A stretch of DNA of 64,000 bases from Rhodanobacter sp. MP7CTX1 (GCF_014205795.1 NZ_JACHCN010000004.1:300510-364509), one strand, 5' to 3'; shown: positions 54,199 through 63,808, counted from the first letter of the stretch. The notes: a model not told the origin generated them from the letters alone. Numbers and translations are program-made.

Positions 54199-55023
54199 AT
54201 GACACGACTTGCCTTTATCGGCGGCGGCAACATGGCACGCAGCCTGATCGGTGGCCTGCTGAAAACCGGCGTGGCCGCCGCCAGCATCAGTGTGGCCGAG
54301 CCGTTGGCCGAAGCGCGGCATGCGCTGGGCCGCGAATTCGGGGTCGCCTGCTACGCCGAAAGTCGGCTGGCGGTGGCAGAAGCCGAAGTCATCCTGCTGG
54401 CCGTCAAGCCGCAGATCATGCCGTCGATCCACGCCGATCTACGCGACATCCTGCAGCGCAACCGGCCACTGCTGATCTCGATTGCGGCCGGGGTGCGGCT
54501 GGATCAGCTGGAACGCTGGTTCGGCGCCAGCCTGCCGATCGTGCGCTGCATGCCGAACACACCGGCGCTGATCGGCGCCGGCGCCACCGGGCTGTGCGCC
54601 AACAGCCGGGTCAGCCCACCGCAGAAGGCTCAGGCGCAGCACATCCTGGATACCTGCGGCATCACCCGCTGGATCGACGACGAAGCATTGATGGATACCG
54701 TCACCGCCCTCTCCGGTTCCGGGCCGGCGTATTTCTTTGCCTTGGTCGAAGCACTGGAAGCCGCCGCCGTCGCGCAGGGGCTGCCACGGGACACCGCCCG
54801 CGCACTTGCCGCGCAAACCTGCCTCGGCGCCGGCCGCATGCTGGTGGAGGGTGGCGAGGATCCCGCCCTCCTGCGCCAGCGCGTCACCTCGCCCAACGGC
54901 ACCACCCAAGCCGCACTCGAAAGCTTCACAGCCGATGGCCTGACCCGTATCGTGTCCCGCGCTGTGGCTGCTGCCACCCACCGCGGCGTGGAACTCGCCG
55001 CCAGCCTGGACAAGCTCTCGTGA
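54199..55023 (+). CDS. proC: Pyrroline-5-carboxylate reductase
   Basis: 274 residues, last step of proline synthesis. N-terminal NAD(P)-binding FIGGGNMARSLIGGLL, ILLAVKPQIM, ISIAAGVRLDQLERWFG, VRCMPNTPALIGAGATGL, and the C-terminal P5C signature VTALSGSGPAYFFALVEALEAAAVAQGL with SPNGTTQAALESF. The ATG at 54199 has GAGGA upstream. The stop overlaps the yggT start (GTGA). The proC-yggT pair is conserved. Confidence 0.96.
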   Translation: MTRLAFIGGGNMARSLIGGLLKTGVAAASISVAEPLAEARHALGREFGVACYAESRLAVAEAEVILLAVKPQIMPSIHADLRDILQRNRPLLISIAAGVRLDQLERWFGASLPIVRCMPNTPALIGAGATGLCANSRVSPPQKAQAQHILDTCGITRWIDDEALMDTVTALSGSGPAYFFALVEALEAAAVAQGLPRDTARALAAQTCLGAGRMLVEGGEDPALLRQRVTSPNGTTQAALESFTADGLTRIVSRAVAAATHRGVELAASLDKLS

Positions 55024-55595
55024 TCTATCTGCTGAATGCACTGTCATTGCTGATCGAACTGGCGTTCGACGCGGTGGCCACCTTGCTGGTGCTGCGCCTG
55101 CTGGCCGAAGCCAGCCGAGCGGATTTCAACAACCCGCTGAGCCAGTTCGTCTACCGCTACACCAATCCGGTGTTGGCGCCGATACGACGTGTGTTGCCGA
55201 ACTGGCGCCGGATCAACCTGGCCGCGCTGTTGCTGGCGTGGCTGGCCATGCTGCTCAAACGCCTGTTGCTGTTTGCCGTGATCGGAATTGTGCCGCACTT
55301 CACCGGCCTCCTGGTGCTGGCGCTGGCCGAGCTGCTCGACTTCATACTCTTGTTCTACATCGTGCTGATCTTCGGCTGGTCGTTGCTGAGCATGTTCGCG
55401 GTGGATCGGCGACAACCCCTGCTTCGGCTCGCCGGCACCATCGTCGAGCCTTTACTACGTCCACTGCGCGGCAAGCTGATCGCCGGCCAGATCGATTTCG
55501 CACCGATGGCCGTGATGATCGTCCTGCTACTCGCCCGCCTGCTGCTGGCCCAGCCGCTGATGGATCTGGGTACCCGGTTGGCATTGGGCGGCTGA
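55020..55595 (+). CDS. yggT: YggT family membrane protein
   Basis: 191 residues with a GTG start overlapping proC. It has two YggT repeats: FNNPLSQFVYRYTNPVLAPIRRVLPNWRRINLAALLLAWL in the first half and LRLAGTIVEPLLRPLRGKLIAGQIDFAPMAVMIVLLLARLLL in the second, with about four membrane helices. The family has been linked to osmotic tolerance and envelope organisation; the mechanism is unknown. Confidence 0.93.
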   Translation: MIYLLNALSLLIELAFDAVATLLVLRLLAEASRADFNNPLSQFVYRYTNPVLAPIRRVLPNWRRINLAALLLAWLAMLLKRLLLFAVIGIVPHFTGLLVLALAELLDFILLFYIVLIFGWSLLSMFAVDRRQPLLRLAGTIVEPLLRPLRGKLIAGQIDFAPMAVMIVLLLARLLLAQPLMDLGTRLALGG

Positions 55596-55640
55596 TCCGT
55601 CGACGGCCCGCAATGGTTGCCACCAGGCGAGCCGCCGCTG

Positions 55641-55746
55641 TTGTGGGAGCGACTTCAGTCGCGATGCTCTGCTGTCGGTTTTGCTGTTTTGCAAGCGAAC
55701 AGCAAAAGCTAAAGGAAGAGCATCGCGACTGAAGTCGCTCCCACAA
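55641..55746. repeat. REP-like palindrome, family 1 (copy 3, perfect 30-bp arms)
   Basis: The arms start TTGTGGGAGCGACTTCAGTC and run 30 bases with a perfect inverse at 55717-55746. A second nested stem, TTTTGCTGTT / AACAGCAAAA, lies inside. The element is between the convergent yggT and BtuF-like genes and would form a very stable hairpin on both transcripts. Confidence 0.93.
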
Positions 55747-55767
55747 AAGGTGGCAACCTGCAGAGCG

Positions 55768-56580
55768 TCAGCGCTGCGCCCACTCAACGATGATTCGATG
55801 AATGGCATCCAGCCCATCCAGCAGCGCCGCCGGTCCCGGTTGCAGGATGATCGGCGACTTGATCTCGTAAAGGTCGCCGTTACGCACTGCCGGGATCGCC
55901 TCCCACCCCGGCCGCGCCGCAACCTTCTCCGGACGGAAACGCTTGCCGCACCACGAGCCGAGAATGATGTCCGGCGCACGACGTATCACTTCATCGCCAT
56001 TCGGCAGGATGCGTTGCTTTGCCAGTGGCTCGCGTGCGAGTTCGGGGAAACAGTCATCGCCGCCAGCCATGCCGATGACTTCGGCGACCCAGCGGATGCC
56101 GGTGATGATCGGCTCGTCCCATTCCTCGAAATACACCTTCGGGCGACGCGGAAGTTTCGCCGCTACAGCGCGGATATCGGCGATGTGTTGCTCGATCTGC
56201 TGCGCATAGGCCTCGGCCTTTTCGTGCGCTCCGACCATCGCGCCAAGTCGACGGACATAAGCGAGGATCCCATCCACACTGCGATGATTGCTGATCCAAA
56301 CCTCGACGCCCGCCTTGATCAACTCGCGCGCGATGTCGGCCTGGATATCGGAAAAGCCAATCGCCAGGTCGGGTTCGAGTTTCAGGATTTCGCCGATCTT
56401 CGCGTTGATGAACGCCGAGACCTTGGGCTTTTCCTTGCGCGCTCGCGGCGGGCGCACGGTGAAACCGGAGATGCCGACGATGCGTCGGTCCTCGCCCAGC
56501 GCGTAGAGCACCTCGGTCGGTTCTTCGGTGAGGCAAACAATGCGCTGCGGAAAGTGGTCGAACAGATTCGGATCGGTCAC
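55768..56580 (-). CDS. Cobalamin-binding-like (BtuF/periplasmic-binding fold) protein without signal peptide
   Basis: 270 residues. PBP class III fold: RIVCLTEEPTEVLYALGEDRRIVGISGFTVRPPRA, ILKLEPDLAIGFSDIQADIARELI, KVYFEEWDEPIITGIRWVAEVIGMAGG, APDIILGSWCG. This is the BtuF/FhuD-type arrangement of two lobes joined by a long helix. The N-terminus (MTDPNLFDHFPQRI) has no signal sequence, so the protein should stay in the cytoplasm. No btuCD lies nearby. It follows yjbQ by four bases in the pdxH operon. A cytoplasmic corrinoid-binding or other role is speculative. Confidence 0.83.
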   Translation of the reverse strand: MTDPNLFDHFPQRIVCLTEEPTEVLYALGEDRRIVGISGFTVRPPRARKEKPKVSAFINAKIGEILKLEPDLAIGFSDIQADIARELIKAGVEVWISNHRSVDGILAYVRRLGAMVGAHEKAEAYAQQIEQHIADIRAVAAKLPRRPKVYFEEWDEPIITGIRWVAEVIGMAGGDDCFPELAREPLAKQRILPNGDEVIRRAPDIILGSWCGKRFRPEKVAARPGWEAIPAVRNGDLYEIKSPIILQPGPAALLDGLDAIHRIIVEWAQR

Positions 56581-56584
56581 GCGT

Positions 56585-57025
56585 TCAATGCCCCAGCACG
56601 GTCACCGTGACCTTGCGCTGGTGCGAGTCGGTACGGTGTTCCCAAAGATAGACGCCCTGCCAGGTGCCCAACTGCAGTTTGCCGCCATGCACGGGTATGG
56701 TGAGGCTGACACCGGTGAGAATGGCGCGGACATGCGCCGGCATGTCGTCAGGACCCTCGGCATCGTGCTGGAATATCGCATCGCCATCGGGCACGGCGCG
56801 GGCGAACCAGCGCTCCAGGTCAGTGCGCACGGCGGGGTCGGCATTCTCGCTGATCAGCAGCGAACAGCTGGTGTGCGCGGTGAACACATGCGCAATACCC
56901 GTCTGCACATGACTGGATGCCACGGCATCTCCGACCTTTGCCGTGATGTCGCTGAAGCCGCGGCCACGCGTGTGCACGGCGAAACCGCCCTGCGCGACAT
57001 GCTCCGCGGGCATGGGTCGAGTCAC
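56585..57025 (-). CDS. yjbQ: YjbQ family (UPF0047) protein
   Basis: 146 residues. FSDITAKVGDAVASSHVQTGIAHVFTAHTSCSLLISENADPAVRTDLERW and MPAHVRAILTGVSLTIPVHGGKLQLGTWQGVYLWEHR are the signature blocks, with the conserved His/Ser/Asn cluster. Weak thiamine-phosphate-synthase activity was reported for E. coli YjbQ; the true role is unknown. Its ATG overlaps the pdxH stop (ATGA), which puts it in a B6-related operon. Confidence 0.93.
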   Translation of the reverse strand: MTRPMPAEHVAQGGFAVHTRGRGFSDITAKVGDAVASSHVQTGIAHVFTAHTSCSLLISENADPAVRTDLERWFARAVPDGDAIFQHDAEGPDDMPAHVRAILTGVSLTIPVHGGKLQLGTWQGVYLWEHRTDSHQRKVTVTVLGH

Positions 57026-57609
57026 GGGTAGAGCAGCCTGCTGGTCCAGGTCTGGCCGTGGCGGCTCCAGCGCACGCGCTCATGCAGGCGGAATTCGGCG
57101 CCGTACCAGAACTCCAGCATGTCCGGTTCCACCACGTAGCCACCCCAATGGGGCGGCCGGGTCACCTCGCGTCCCTCGAACTCATGTTCGTAGCGCGCGA
57201 CACGCTGCTCGAACGTGTCGCGATCCGGCAACGTCTGCGATTGCAGCGAAGCCCAGGCGCCAATCTGACTCTCGCGTTCGCGACTGGCAAAGTAGGCATC
57301 CGATTCCTCCGCCTGCAGCTTGCGCGCAACACCTTCGACGCGCACCTGCACACCCTCGCGCAGCTGCTTCCAGTGGATGCACAACGCGACCTGCGGATGC
57401 GCTTCGATCTGGCCGCCCTTGTCACTCTGGTAATTGGTATAGAAACGCAGGCCGCGCTCGTCGACGCCCTTCAGCAAGACGACGCGTGAAGCCACCCGGC
57501 CGGAACTATCCACAGTGGCCAGGTTCATCGCGGTCGGTTCGCGCTCGTCACTGGCTTTGGCTTCATCCAGGAGTCGCAGCAAGGTATCCAGAATTTCGGG
57601 ATTAAGCAT
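57022..57609 (-). CDS. pdxH: Pyridoxamine/pyridoxine 5'-phosphate oxidase
   Basis: 195 residues from the ATG at 57609 (MLNPEILDTLLRLLDEAKASDE). FMN enzyme that makes pyridoxal 5'-phosphate. AMNLATVDSSGRVASRVVLLKGVDERGLRFYTNYQSDKGGQI contains the FMN-binding residues; FASRERESQIGAWASLQSQ and PPHWGGYVVEPDMLEFWYGAEFRLHERVRW complete the substrate site. A longer upstream frame lacks homology. It is the first gene of the pdxH-yjbQ-(BtuF-like) operon; bioA, in this window, uses PLP. Confidence 0.96.
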   Translation of the reverse strand: MLNPEILDTLLRLLDEAKASDEREPTAMNLATVDSSGRVASRVVLLKGVDERGLRFYTNYQSDKGGQIEAHPQVALCIHWKQLREGVQVRVEGVARKLQAEESDAYFASRERESQIGAWASLQSQTLPDRDTFEQRVARYEHEFEGREVTRPPHWGGYVVEPDMLEFWYGAEFRLHERVRWSRHGQTWTSRLLYP

Positions 57610-57830
57610 GGCGTCTGAAACTTTCCTTTTGCATCGTGGCCGACTCGCGCCATCATGGCGCAGATGATCACTACCGATGATAGTGCAATGCCCCACCTAT
57701 CCAGTACCGCCATCACAAATCCGGCGACAGAGCACTTCCCTGCCATGGCATGTTATGGCGGCGTCGGCTCCGCTGCCGGGCTGGCAACTAGTGTGGCTTG
57801 CCAGTCGCGGCGGCGGTGCACGACGGTACG

Positions 57831-58667
57831 ATGCGGATGAAATCTCAGCCCAGCATGCAGAACGAGGGACTGGCCAGCCACCTGCTGGACCAGTATGCGG
57901 GCCGCATTGCCCGCTCACGGCGGCCCTACATTATCGGGTTATCCGGCTTGCAGGGCAGCGGTAAGAGCACTCTGGCTCGGGTGATGAAGGTCCAGGCCGA
58001 GGCGCGCGGCTGGGCCACCGAAGTGCTTTCGCTGGACGACTTCTATTACGCCCGTGGCGATCGCGAGGCGCTGGCACAACAAGTGCATCCACTGTTGCGC
58101 AGTCGCGGCGTTCCGGGCACGCATGAGATCGAGCTACTCCTCTCGGTGCTGTCGGCGCTGCCGCTTGCTTCGGACAAGCTGCCGGTGACGCATCCGCGTT
58201 TCGACAAAGGTCGCGACACGCGCATTCCGCCCTCGCGCTGGCCGCGCATTACCCGCCCGCCGAAGCTGGTGATCGTGGAGGGCTGGGCGCTGGGCATCCG
58301 CCCGCAATTTCAGGGCGCATTGAGCGCCCCGATCAACGAGCTGGAGCGCACCGAAGACCCTGATGGCAGCTGGCGAAACTGGGTCAACAAGCAATTGCGC
58401 GGCTACCAGCCGCTATGGCGCAAGTTCGATGCGCTGATCGTGCTGCAGGCGCCCAGCTGGCAGATCGTGAACCGCTGGCGCAGCGAACAGGAACAGGATC
58501 TGCTGGCACGGCACGCGCCACTGGCCCTGGATGCAGTAGCCATGCAGCGATTTCTCGCTCACTTCGAGCGCCTGAGCCGGCACGCGCTGGCCACGCTGCC
58601 GGCACTGGCCGACACCTGCGTGGAATACGACGACGAGCGGCACGTCACCGGGCTTAGTCACGGCTGA
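57831..58667 (+). CDS. P-loop kinase, D-glycerate 3-kinase-like (GLYK/YggC family)
   Basis: 278 residues. Walker A is GLSGLQGSGKST; LDDFYYARGDREALAQQVHPLLRSRGVPGTHEIELL, PRFDKGRDTRIP and VIVEGWALGIRPQ correspond to the plant-type glycerate kinase family (yeast Tda10, E. coli YggC). NELERTEDPDGSWRNWVNKQLRGYQPLW is the typical lid. It likely phosphorylates glycerate or a related small substrate. Two nearby ATG codons (57831, 57837) are possible starts. It is divergent from pdxH. Confidence 0.86.
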   Translation: MRMKSQPSMQNEGLASHLLDQYAGRIARSRRPYIIGLSGLQGSGKSTLARVMKVQAEARGWATEVLSLDDFYYARGDREALAQQVHPLLRSRGVPGTHEIELLLSVLSALPLASDKLPVTHPRFDKGRDTRIPPSRWPRITRPPKLVIVEGWALGIRPQFQGALSAPINELERTEDPDGSWRNWVNKQLRGYQPLWRKFDALIVLQAPSWQIVNRWRSEQEQDLLARHAPLALDAVAMQRFLAHFERLSRHALATLPALADTCVEYDDERHVTGLSHG

Positions 58668-58706
58668 ATCGCCGCGTCCGCGTGACTATCCCCGGTCGCC
58701 AGTGAT

Positions 58707-59561
58707 TCAGAGAGTGCGCTGCGTCGATGGATCGACGAGTGCTGCGTAACCCTCTCGCGCATCCGGCCACCGTGGTCTGAATCCACTGGCGCGCAAACGT
58801 GCATTGCTGAGCTGTTTGCTGCCGACGCCGGCAGGTGCAGGGCCGTCGCCGGGGAGCAGCGCACCCACTAATCCGGCCAGGTGGTCATACAACACGTCAA
58901 GCGGCAATGGGGTGCTGTCCACACCCAGGTACAGCGGCAGCGGATCGGCCAGCTCCAGCAGATGCACGACCGCGGCAGCAGCATCGTCGATGTGGATGCG
59001 GTTGGCCCAATGTGGCAGCGTGCGCGGCACCCGCACCTGCCCTGCCCGCAAGCGCTCGAGCAGCTGCAGGCGGCCGGGCCCGTACAGCCCCGCCAGGCGC
59101 AATACGATCGAAGCTATCGGCTGCGCAGCGAGCAGCTGTTCTGCCTCAAGTAAAATCCTGCCGTTGAAGCCCGGCGGTGCCGGCGGCGTGGATTCATCCA
59201 CCCAGTCACCACCGTGCTCGCCGTAGACCGCACTGGAAGAAACCAGCAGCACACGCTGCAGCGATCGGCTGCCCAGCGCCTCCAGCAGGTGGCGCAGACC
59301 ATCCACAAACGTCGCGTGATAGGCGGACTCGTCGCGTCGATCCGGCGTCGGCAGATACACCAGCTGGGTAATGCCTGCGGGAAGCTGGCGCAGTGATTCC
59401 GGTTGGGTCAGATCAGCGTGCAGCCAGCGGATGCCACTGTCGTCCGGCAGCGGTGGATTGCGCCGCAGCGCCCACACTTCGTCGCCACGTGCCAGCAGGC
59501 GCTGCGCCACACGCAGGCCAAGGTCGCCGCAGCCGGCCAGCAACACGCATTCATTCACCAC
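58707..59561 (-). CDS. NAD-dependent epimerase/dehydratase-like SDR protein (YeeZ-like)
   Basis: About 284 residues. N-terminal Rossmann motif LLAGCGDLGLRVAQRLLARG, YLPTPDRRDESAY, VLLVSSSAVYGEHGGDWVDE with the active-site Ser (Tyr of the SDR YxxxK is not obvious), LRLAGLYGPGRLQLLERL, and HIDDAAAAVVHLLE. It belongs to the extended SDR group of nucleoside-diphosphate-sugar epimerase-like proteins. The start is a GTG at 59561 after GGAGAG; another GTG at 59576 is possible. Substrate unknown. It is divergent from aroK. Confidence 0.83.
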   Translation of the reverse strand: MVNECVLLAGCGDLGLRVAQRLLARGDEVWALRRNPPLPDDSGIRWLHADLTQPESLRQLPAGITQLVYLPTPDRRDESAYHATFVDGLRHLLEALGSRSLQRVLLVSSSAVYGEHGGDWVDESTPPAPPGFNGRILLEAEQLLAAQPIASIVLRLAGLYGPGRLQLLERLRAGQVRVPRTLPHWANRIHIDDAAAAVVHLLELADPLPLYLGVDSTPLPLDVLYDHLAGLVGALLPGDGPAPAGVGSKQLSNARLRASGFRPRWPDAREGYAALVDPSTQRTL

Positions 59562-59608
59562 TGCCTCGCTCTCCACAGGTGCCGGACCTGCCCTGTTAGC
59601 ATTTGCCC

Positions 59609-60166
59609 ATGAATCCGTCGTGCAACCTGTTCATCATCGGCCCGACCGGCGCCGGCAAGACGTCCATCGGGCGTCGCCTTGCCGCGCATTATGGACTGCC
59701 GTTCGTTGATCTCGACCAGGAAATCGAACGCCATTGCGGCGTGGACGTGAGCACGGTGTTCGAGATCGAGGGCGAGGCCGGATTTCGCCAGCGCGAAAGC
59801 GCCTTGCTGGATGAGCAAAGCCAACGCCCTGGCGTATTGCTGGCGACCGGCGCCGGCGCCGTTCTCGCCGAACACAATCGCCGACACCTGACCGAGCGCG
59901 GCTACGTGGTATGGCTGCAGACCAGCATCGAACAACAACTGGAGAGACTGGAGCGCGACACCCGCCGACCGCTGCTGGCTGGCGTGGATCGCCACGAGAA
60001 ACTGCAGGCGATGGCACTGGTCCGCGGGCCGATATACCGCGACCTTGCCGACTTGACGGTTCCCGGCGAGCACGGCAGCGTCGCCGCCGCCAGTGAACGC
60101 TGCATCGCGCTGATCGATCATCATTGGCAGCGCACACCCACCGCATGGCCCCAGCAAACCGCATGA
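59609..60166 (+). CDS. aroK: Shikimate kinase
   Basis: 185 residues. Walker [15 protein letters not shown], shikimate-binding [12 protein letters not shown] and [25 protein letters not shown], and lid [24 protein letters not shown]. It phosphorylates shikimate at O3 in aromatic amino-acid synthesis. The ATG overlaps nothing upstream; its stop overlaps the aroB start (ATGA). The aroK-aroB pair is standard in gammaproteobacteria. Confidence 0.96.
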   Translation: MNPSCNLFIIGPTGAGKTSIGRRLAAHYGLPFVDLDQEIERHCGVDVSTVFEIEGEAGFRQRESALLDEQSQRPGVLLATGAGAVLAEHNRRHLTERGYVVWLQTSIEQQLERLERDTRRPLLAGVDRHEKLQAMALVRGPIYRDLADLTVPGEHGSVAAASERCIALIDHHWQRTPTAWPQQTA

Positions 60167-61260
60167 ACAATCCGGATTTCCAGACCATCACGGTCGCCCT
60201 CGGCCAGCGCAGCTATCCGGTATGGATCGGCGCCGGCCTGCTCGCCGACCATGCCCGCTGGCGCGTCATGTTACGTGGCCGACATGCAATGGTGATCAGC
60301 AATACCACGGTCGCGCCGCTGTATCTGGAACGCGTGGCGACGGGGCTGGAAGGGCTGCACTGGTCATCCTTCCTGCTTGACGACGGCGAGGCGCACAAGA
60401 CGTTCGCGAACGTGGGCCGTGCGCTCGAAGCGCTGGGCCAGCTCGGCGCGACTCGCGATGCCTGCGTGATCGCATTGGGCGGCGGCGTGGTCGGTGATCT
60501 TGCCGGCTTCAGCGCCGCGTGCTGGATGCGCGGTATCGACTTCATCCAGATGCCGACCACGTTGCTGGCAATGGTCGACTCCTCGGTCGGCGGAAAGACC
60601 GGCGTAAACCTGCCTGTGGGCAAAAACCTCGCGGGCGCGTTTCACCAGCCGCGCGCCGTAGTCGCCGACCTCGACACCTTGACCACCCTACCCGCGCGCG
60701 AATATCGCGCTGGCCTCGCCGAAGTCGTGAAAGGTGCAGCGATCGGCGACGAACCCTTCTTCGGCTGGCTGGAACAACATGCCGACGCGCTGGCCGCACG
60801 CGATGCCGGCACGGTACTGGAAGCGATCGCGCGCAAGGTGCGCTACAAGGCCGGCGTGGTTGCCCGCGACGAAACCGAACAGGGTGAGCGCGCGTTGCTC
60901 AACCTCGGCCACACGTTCGGGCATGCGCTGGAAACCGCCGGCCACTACACCACGTTGCTGCACGGCGAAGGCGTGGCGATCGGCATGCTGCTGGCTGCGC
61001 AGCTGTCCGAACGACTGGGCATGAGCAGCAGCGCCGATACCTCGCGCCTGCGCCAATTGCTGGAAAAACTCGGCCTGCCCACCTCGATCCCGGCCGGCAT
61101 GGATGCGCAGCAACTGCTCGCGCTGATGCGGCTGGACAAGAAAAACACCGCCGGATCGCTGCGACTGATTCTGTGGCGTGGCATCGGTCGCGCCGAGATT
61201 GTCGGGGGTGTGGCTGAAGCACAGGTATTGGCAACACTCGATGAAGCGACCACTCACTGA
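60163..61260 (+). CDS. aroB: 3-dehydroquinate synthase
   Basis: 365 residues. NAD-dependent enzyme that cyclises DAHP to dehydroquinate. [84 protein letters not shown] [19 protein letters not shown] and [13 protein letters not shown], which holds zinc-binding histidines. It overlaps aroK by four bases. Confidence 0.97.
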   Translation: MNNPDFQTITVALGQRSYPVWIGAGLLADHARWRVMLRGRHAMVISNTTVAPLYLERVATGLEGLHWSSFLLDDGEAHKTFANVGRALEALGQLGATRDACVIALGGGVVGDLAGFSAACWMRGIDFIQMPTTLLAMVDSSVGGKTGVNLPVGKNLAGAFHQPRAVVADLDTLTTLPAREYRAGLAEVVKGAAIGDEPFFGWLEQHADALAARDAGTVLEAIARKVRYKAGVVARDETEQGERALLNLGHTFGHALETAGHYTTLLHGEGVAIGMLLAAQLSERLGMSSSADTSRLRQLLEKLGLPTSIPAGMDAQQLLALMRLDKKNTAGSLRLILWRGIGRAEIVGGVAEAQVLATLDEATTH

Positions 61261-61283
61261 AGTGAACCGGATGCGGGGCCTCC

Positions 61284-61535
61284 ATGAAAGATTTAATCGC
61301 CGAAGGCCTGGTTGCGATCGTAAAGTTTATTTTTGAATGGTTACTGCGGAGTTTCGTACTGTTTAATCTTGGCCGCATTGCCTTGCTGCTGTGCACGCTA
61401 GGCCGTTATCCGCGGGGCGATGCCCTAGAACGGGATGTGAACCGTATCGCACTCGTCGGGCTGCTAGCGCTGGTTTGCATCTGGTCAGCCATCGCGATTT
61501 ACAACAATCTTCGGCCTGGGCAGCAACCGTATTGA
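61284..61535 (+). CDS. Small membrane protein of unknown function
   Basis: 83 residues with two hydrophobic stretches (IVKFIFEWLLRSFVLFNLGRIALLLC and ALVGLLALVCIWSAIAIY-like, about 10-40 and 55-73), separated by a charged hinge YPRGDALERDVNR. I do not recognise a family. It is 23 bases after aroB and may be co-transcribed. The composition is reasonable for a real protein. Confidence 0.6.
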   Translation: MKDLIAEGLVAIVKFIFEWLLRSFVLFNLGRIALLLCTLGRYPRGDALERDVNRIALVGLLALVCIWSAIAIYNNLRPGQQPY

Positions 61536-61641
61536 GGCCCAATATCTGGTTGGCCGCTTCGATCCGCTCGCTACCAGGCCGCCAGCCTTCTAGAATGCCA
61601 TGTTGGTGGCATGCCTTGCCGCACGAGTACGCCCGGAACCC

Positions 61642-61902
61642 ATGCGCCTCTATCTGCAAACCGTGCCCGGCACTGCCGACGCACCCCGCTACGTCCAGAT
61701 CACGCTGGAGCAGGACCTGCTTGGCGGCTGGACGCTGTATCGCGAATCAGGCACCCAGGGCGGACGCGCGACCTTGAAGCGAGAGCAGTTCCTGGAACGA
61801 GACGAGGCGATCAGCGCATTTGAGAAAGCCCGCGACGCACAAGTGAAGCGCGGTTTCCGCGTGATGTTTGCCCAAGGGCAGGAAGGCCCGTACGGACGTT
61901 GA
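61642..61902 (+). CDS. Short WGR-domain-like protein
   Basis: 86 residues. [64 protein letters not shown] resembles the WGR fold (strand-turn-strand followed by a helix rich in Lys/Glu and KRGF), here without the exact Trp-Gly-Arg. WGR modules bind nucleic acids in other proteins. It ends one base before the hemE start, so it is probably coupled to hemE. Function unknown. Confidence 0.75.
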   Translation: MRLYLQTVPGTADAPRYVQITLEQDLLGGWTLYRESGTQGGRATLKREQFLERDEAISAFEKARDAQVKRGFRVMFAQGQEGPYGR

Positions 61903-61903
61903 A

Positions 61904-62971
61904 ATGACCGAATTGAAGAATGATCGCTTTCTGCGCGCCCTGCGCCGCGAGCCCACCGACACCACACCGATCTGGGTCATGCGCCAAGCCGGCCGCTACC
62001 TGCCGGAATATCGACAAACCCGTGCCCGCGCCGGCAGCTTCATGGCGCTCGCGCAGAACCCGGAGCTGGCCTGCGAAGTCACCTTGCAGCCGCTGGAGCG
62101 CTTCGATCTCGACGCGGCGATCCTGTTCTCCGACATCCTCACCATCCCCGACGCGATGGGCTTGGGCCTCAGCTTCGCGCTGGGCGAAGGCCCGCAGTTC
62201 GCCCACCCCGTGCGCAATGCCGCCGACATCGCGAAACTAGCGGTGCCCGATATGGATGGCGAACTGCGCTATGTGATGGATGCTGTGCGCTTGATCCGCC
62301 GCGAGCTGCACGGTCGCGTGCCGCTGATCGGTTTCTCCGGCAGCCCGTGGACGCTGGCCTGCTATATGGTCGAAGGCCAGGGCTCGAAGGATTTCGCCAC
62401 GCTCAAGGCGATGTGCTGGAACGAGCCCAAACTCGCCCACCAGTTGCTCGACACGCTGGCGCAGGCCGTCGCGCATTATCTGATCGCCCAGGCCGCCGCC
62501 GGCGCGCAGGCGTTGATGGTGTTCGACACCTGGGGCGGCCTGCTCGGGCCCGCTCCGTTCCGCGAATTCTCACTGCGCTACATGACGCGCGTCGTCGATG
62601 CACTGAAGGCCGATCCGCACGCCCGCGAGCTGCCCATCATCCTGTTCTCCAAAGGCGCCGGCCAGCACCTCGCCGAAATGGCCGAAACCGGTTGCGCCGC
62701 GCTTGGCGTCGACTGGACCATCACGCTCGACGACGCCCGCCGCGCTGTCGCTGGCAAGGTGGCGTTGCAGGGCAATCTCGATCCGGCGATCCTGCGCGCG
62801 AATCCCGACGTGATCCGCCGCGAAGCCCGCGCTGTGCTGGACAGCTATGGAAACCATCCCGGCCACGTGTTCAACCTCGGCCATGGGATCACGCCGGAAG
62901 TCGATCCTGAGCACGCGAAGGTGCTGGTGGATGAAGTCCACGCTTACGGACGTACCCTGCGCACCGCCTGA
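61904..62971 (+). CDS. hemE: Uroporphyrinogen decarboxylase
   Basis: 355 residues. It decarboxylates uroporphyrinogen III to coproporphyrinogen III in haem synthesis. [19 protein letters not shown] near the N-terminus, [52 protein letters not shown] and [22 protein letters not shown] are the family markers, with the active-site Asp and Tyr. The ATG at 61904 gives the conserved start; the frame upstream is WGR-gene shadow. Confidence 0.97.
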   Translation: MTELKNDRFLRALRREPTDTTPIWVMRQAGRYLPEYRQTRARAGSFMALAQNPELACEVTLQPLERFDLDAAILFSDILTIPDAMGLGLSFALGEGPQFAHPVRNAADIAKLAVPDMDGELRYVMDAVRLIRRELHGRVPLIGFSGSPWTLACYMVEGQGSKDFATLKAMCWNEPKLAHQLLDTLAQAVAHYLIAQAAAGAQALMVFDTWGGLLGPAPFREFSLRYMTRVVDALKADPHARELPIILFSKGAGQHLAEMAETGCAALGVDWTITLDDARRAVAGKVALQGNLDPAILRANPDVIRREARAVLDSYGNHPGHVFNLGHGITPEVDPEHAKVLVDEVHAYGRTLRTA

Positions 62972-63193
62972 GCTTCAGCCCCTCTCCCTTTGGGTGGGGG
63001 CTCGATACTTGCGAAAAATGTCATCTCCGTCGTCGTGCGAAAGTTGGAAGCACCTCGCAACAGCGAAGCAGGTCATCCAGAGCTTCCAACTCATTCGCCA
63101 CAGGAACCCGCAAGCACCGCGGGCCTCGTGGATGCACTCGAATGCATGGTTCAATCGCCTCTGCCCATTCAATGGGAAGCCCGGAGGCACTCC

Positions 63194-63607
63194 ATGCGCA
63201 GCAACCGCTCCATGCCCTCCAGCACGATCATTCCTGTGCTGCGCTACCCTGACGTGCCGCAGGCCGTCGCCTGGTTATGCCGCAGCTTCGGCTTCACCGA
63301 GCGATTGCGTATCGGTGGCCATCGCGTCCAACTGGACGTCGGCGACGGCGCTGTCGTGGTCACCGGTGACGCACCCGGCGACACTCCGTTGACGACGCAC
63401 TCGATCATGGTTCGCGTGGCCGATGTGGAAGCCCATTACGCACGGGCCCAGGCCACGGGCGCCAGCATCCCTGGCCCACCCATCACTCAACCGTACGGTG
63501 AGCGCCAGTATTCAGTGACGGATATTGGCGGACATCTCTGGACGTTCTCCCAGACTGTGGATGACGTGGATCCTGCCGACTGGGGCGGTGAATGGGTAGC
63601 CCCCTGA
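63194..63607 (+). CDS. VOC/glyoxalase-fold protein
   Basis: 137 residues. PVLRYPDVPQAVAWLCRSFGFTERLRIGGH, a single VOC module, VADVEAHYARAQATGASIPGPPITQPYGERQYSVTDIGGHLWTFSQTV at the end. It resembles PhnB/bleomycin-resistance-like proteins; the metal-ligand set is incomplete for glyoxalase I. GGAGG precedes the ATG at 63194. Substrate unknown. It is transcribed alone or with hemE after a 222-base gap. Confidence 0.85.
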   Translation: MRSNRSMPSSTIIPVLRYPDVPQAVAWLCRSFGFTERLRIGGHRVQLDVGDGAVVVTGDAPGDTPLTTHSIMVRVADVEAHYARAQATGASIPGPPITQPYGERQYSVTDIGGHLWTFSQTVDDVDPADWGGEWVAP

Positions 63608-63748
63608 ATCGCGGGGCGCTACTTGCGGGTGCCTGGTTCGCCTGCGACTGAGGGACGTCTCCTCGTGACGACGAGCTTTTCACCCTCCGTCGGAAAGCGG
63701 GTTGCCTTCAATGCTCCCTGCCCCTCTCCCTTGGCTGTGCCCGTTGCT

Positions 63749-63808
63749 TTGGCGTTGGCGTTGGCGTTGGCGTTGGCGTTGGCGTCGGCATCGGCGTTGG
63801 CGTCGACG
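63749..63808. repeat. TTGGCG hexanucleotide microsatellite
   Basis: Six perfect TTGGCG units (63749-63784) are followed by four degenerate units (TCGGCA, TCGGCG, TTGGCG, TCGACG). It is in noncoding DNA, 141 bases after the VOC gene stop. Confidence 0.9.
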
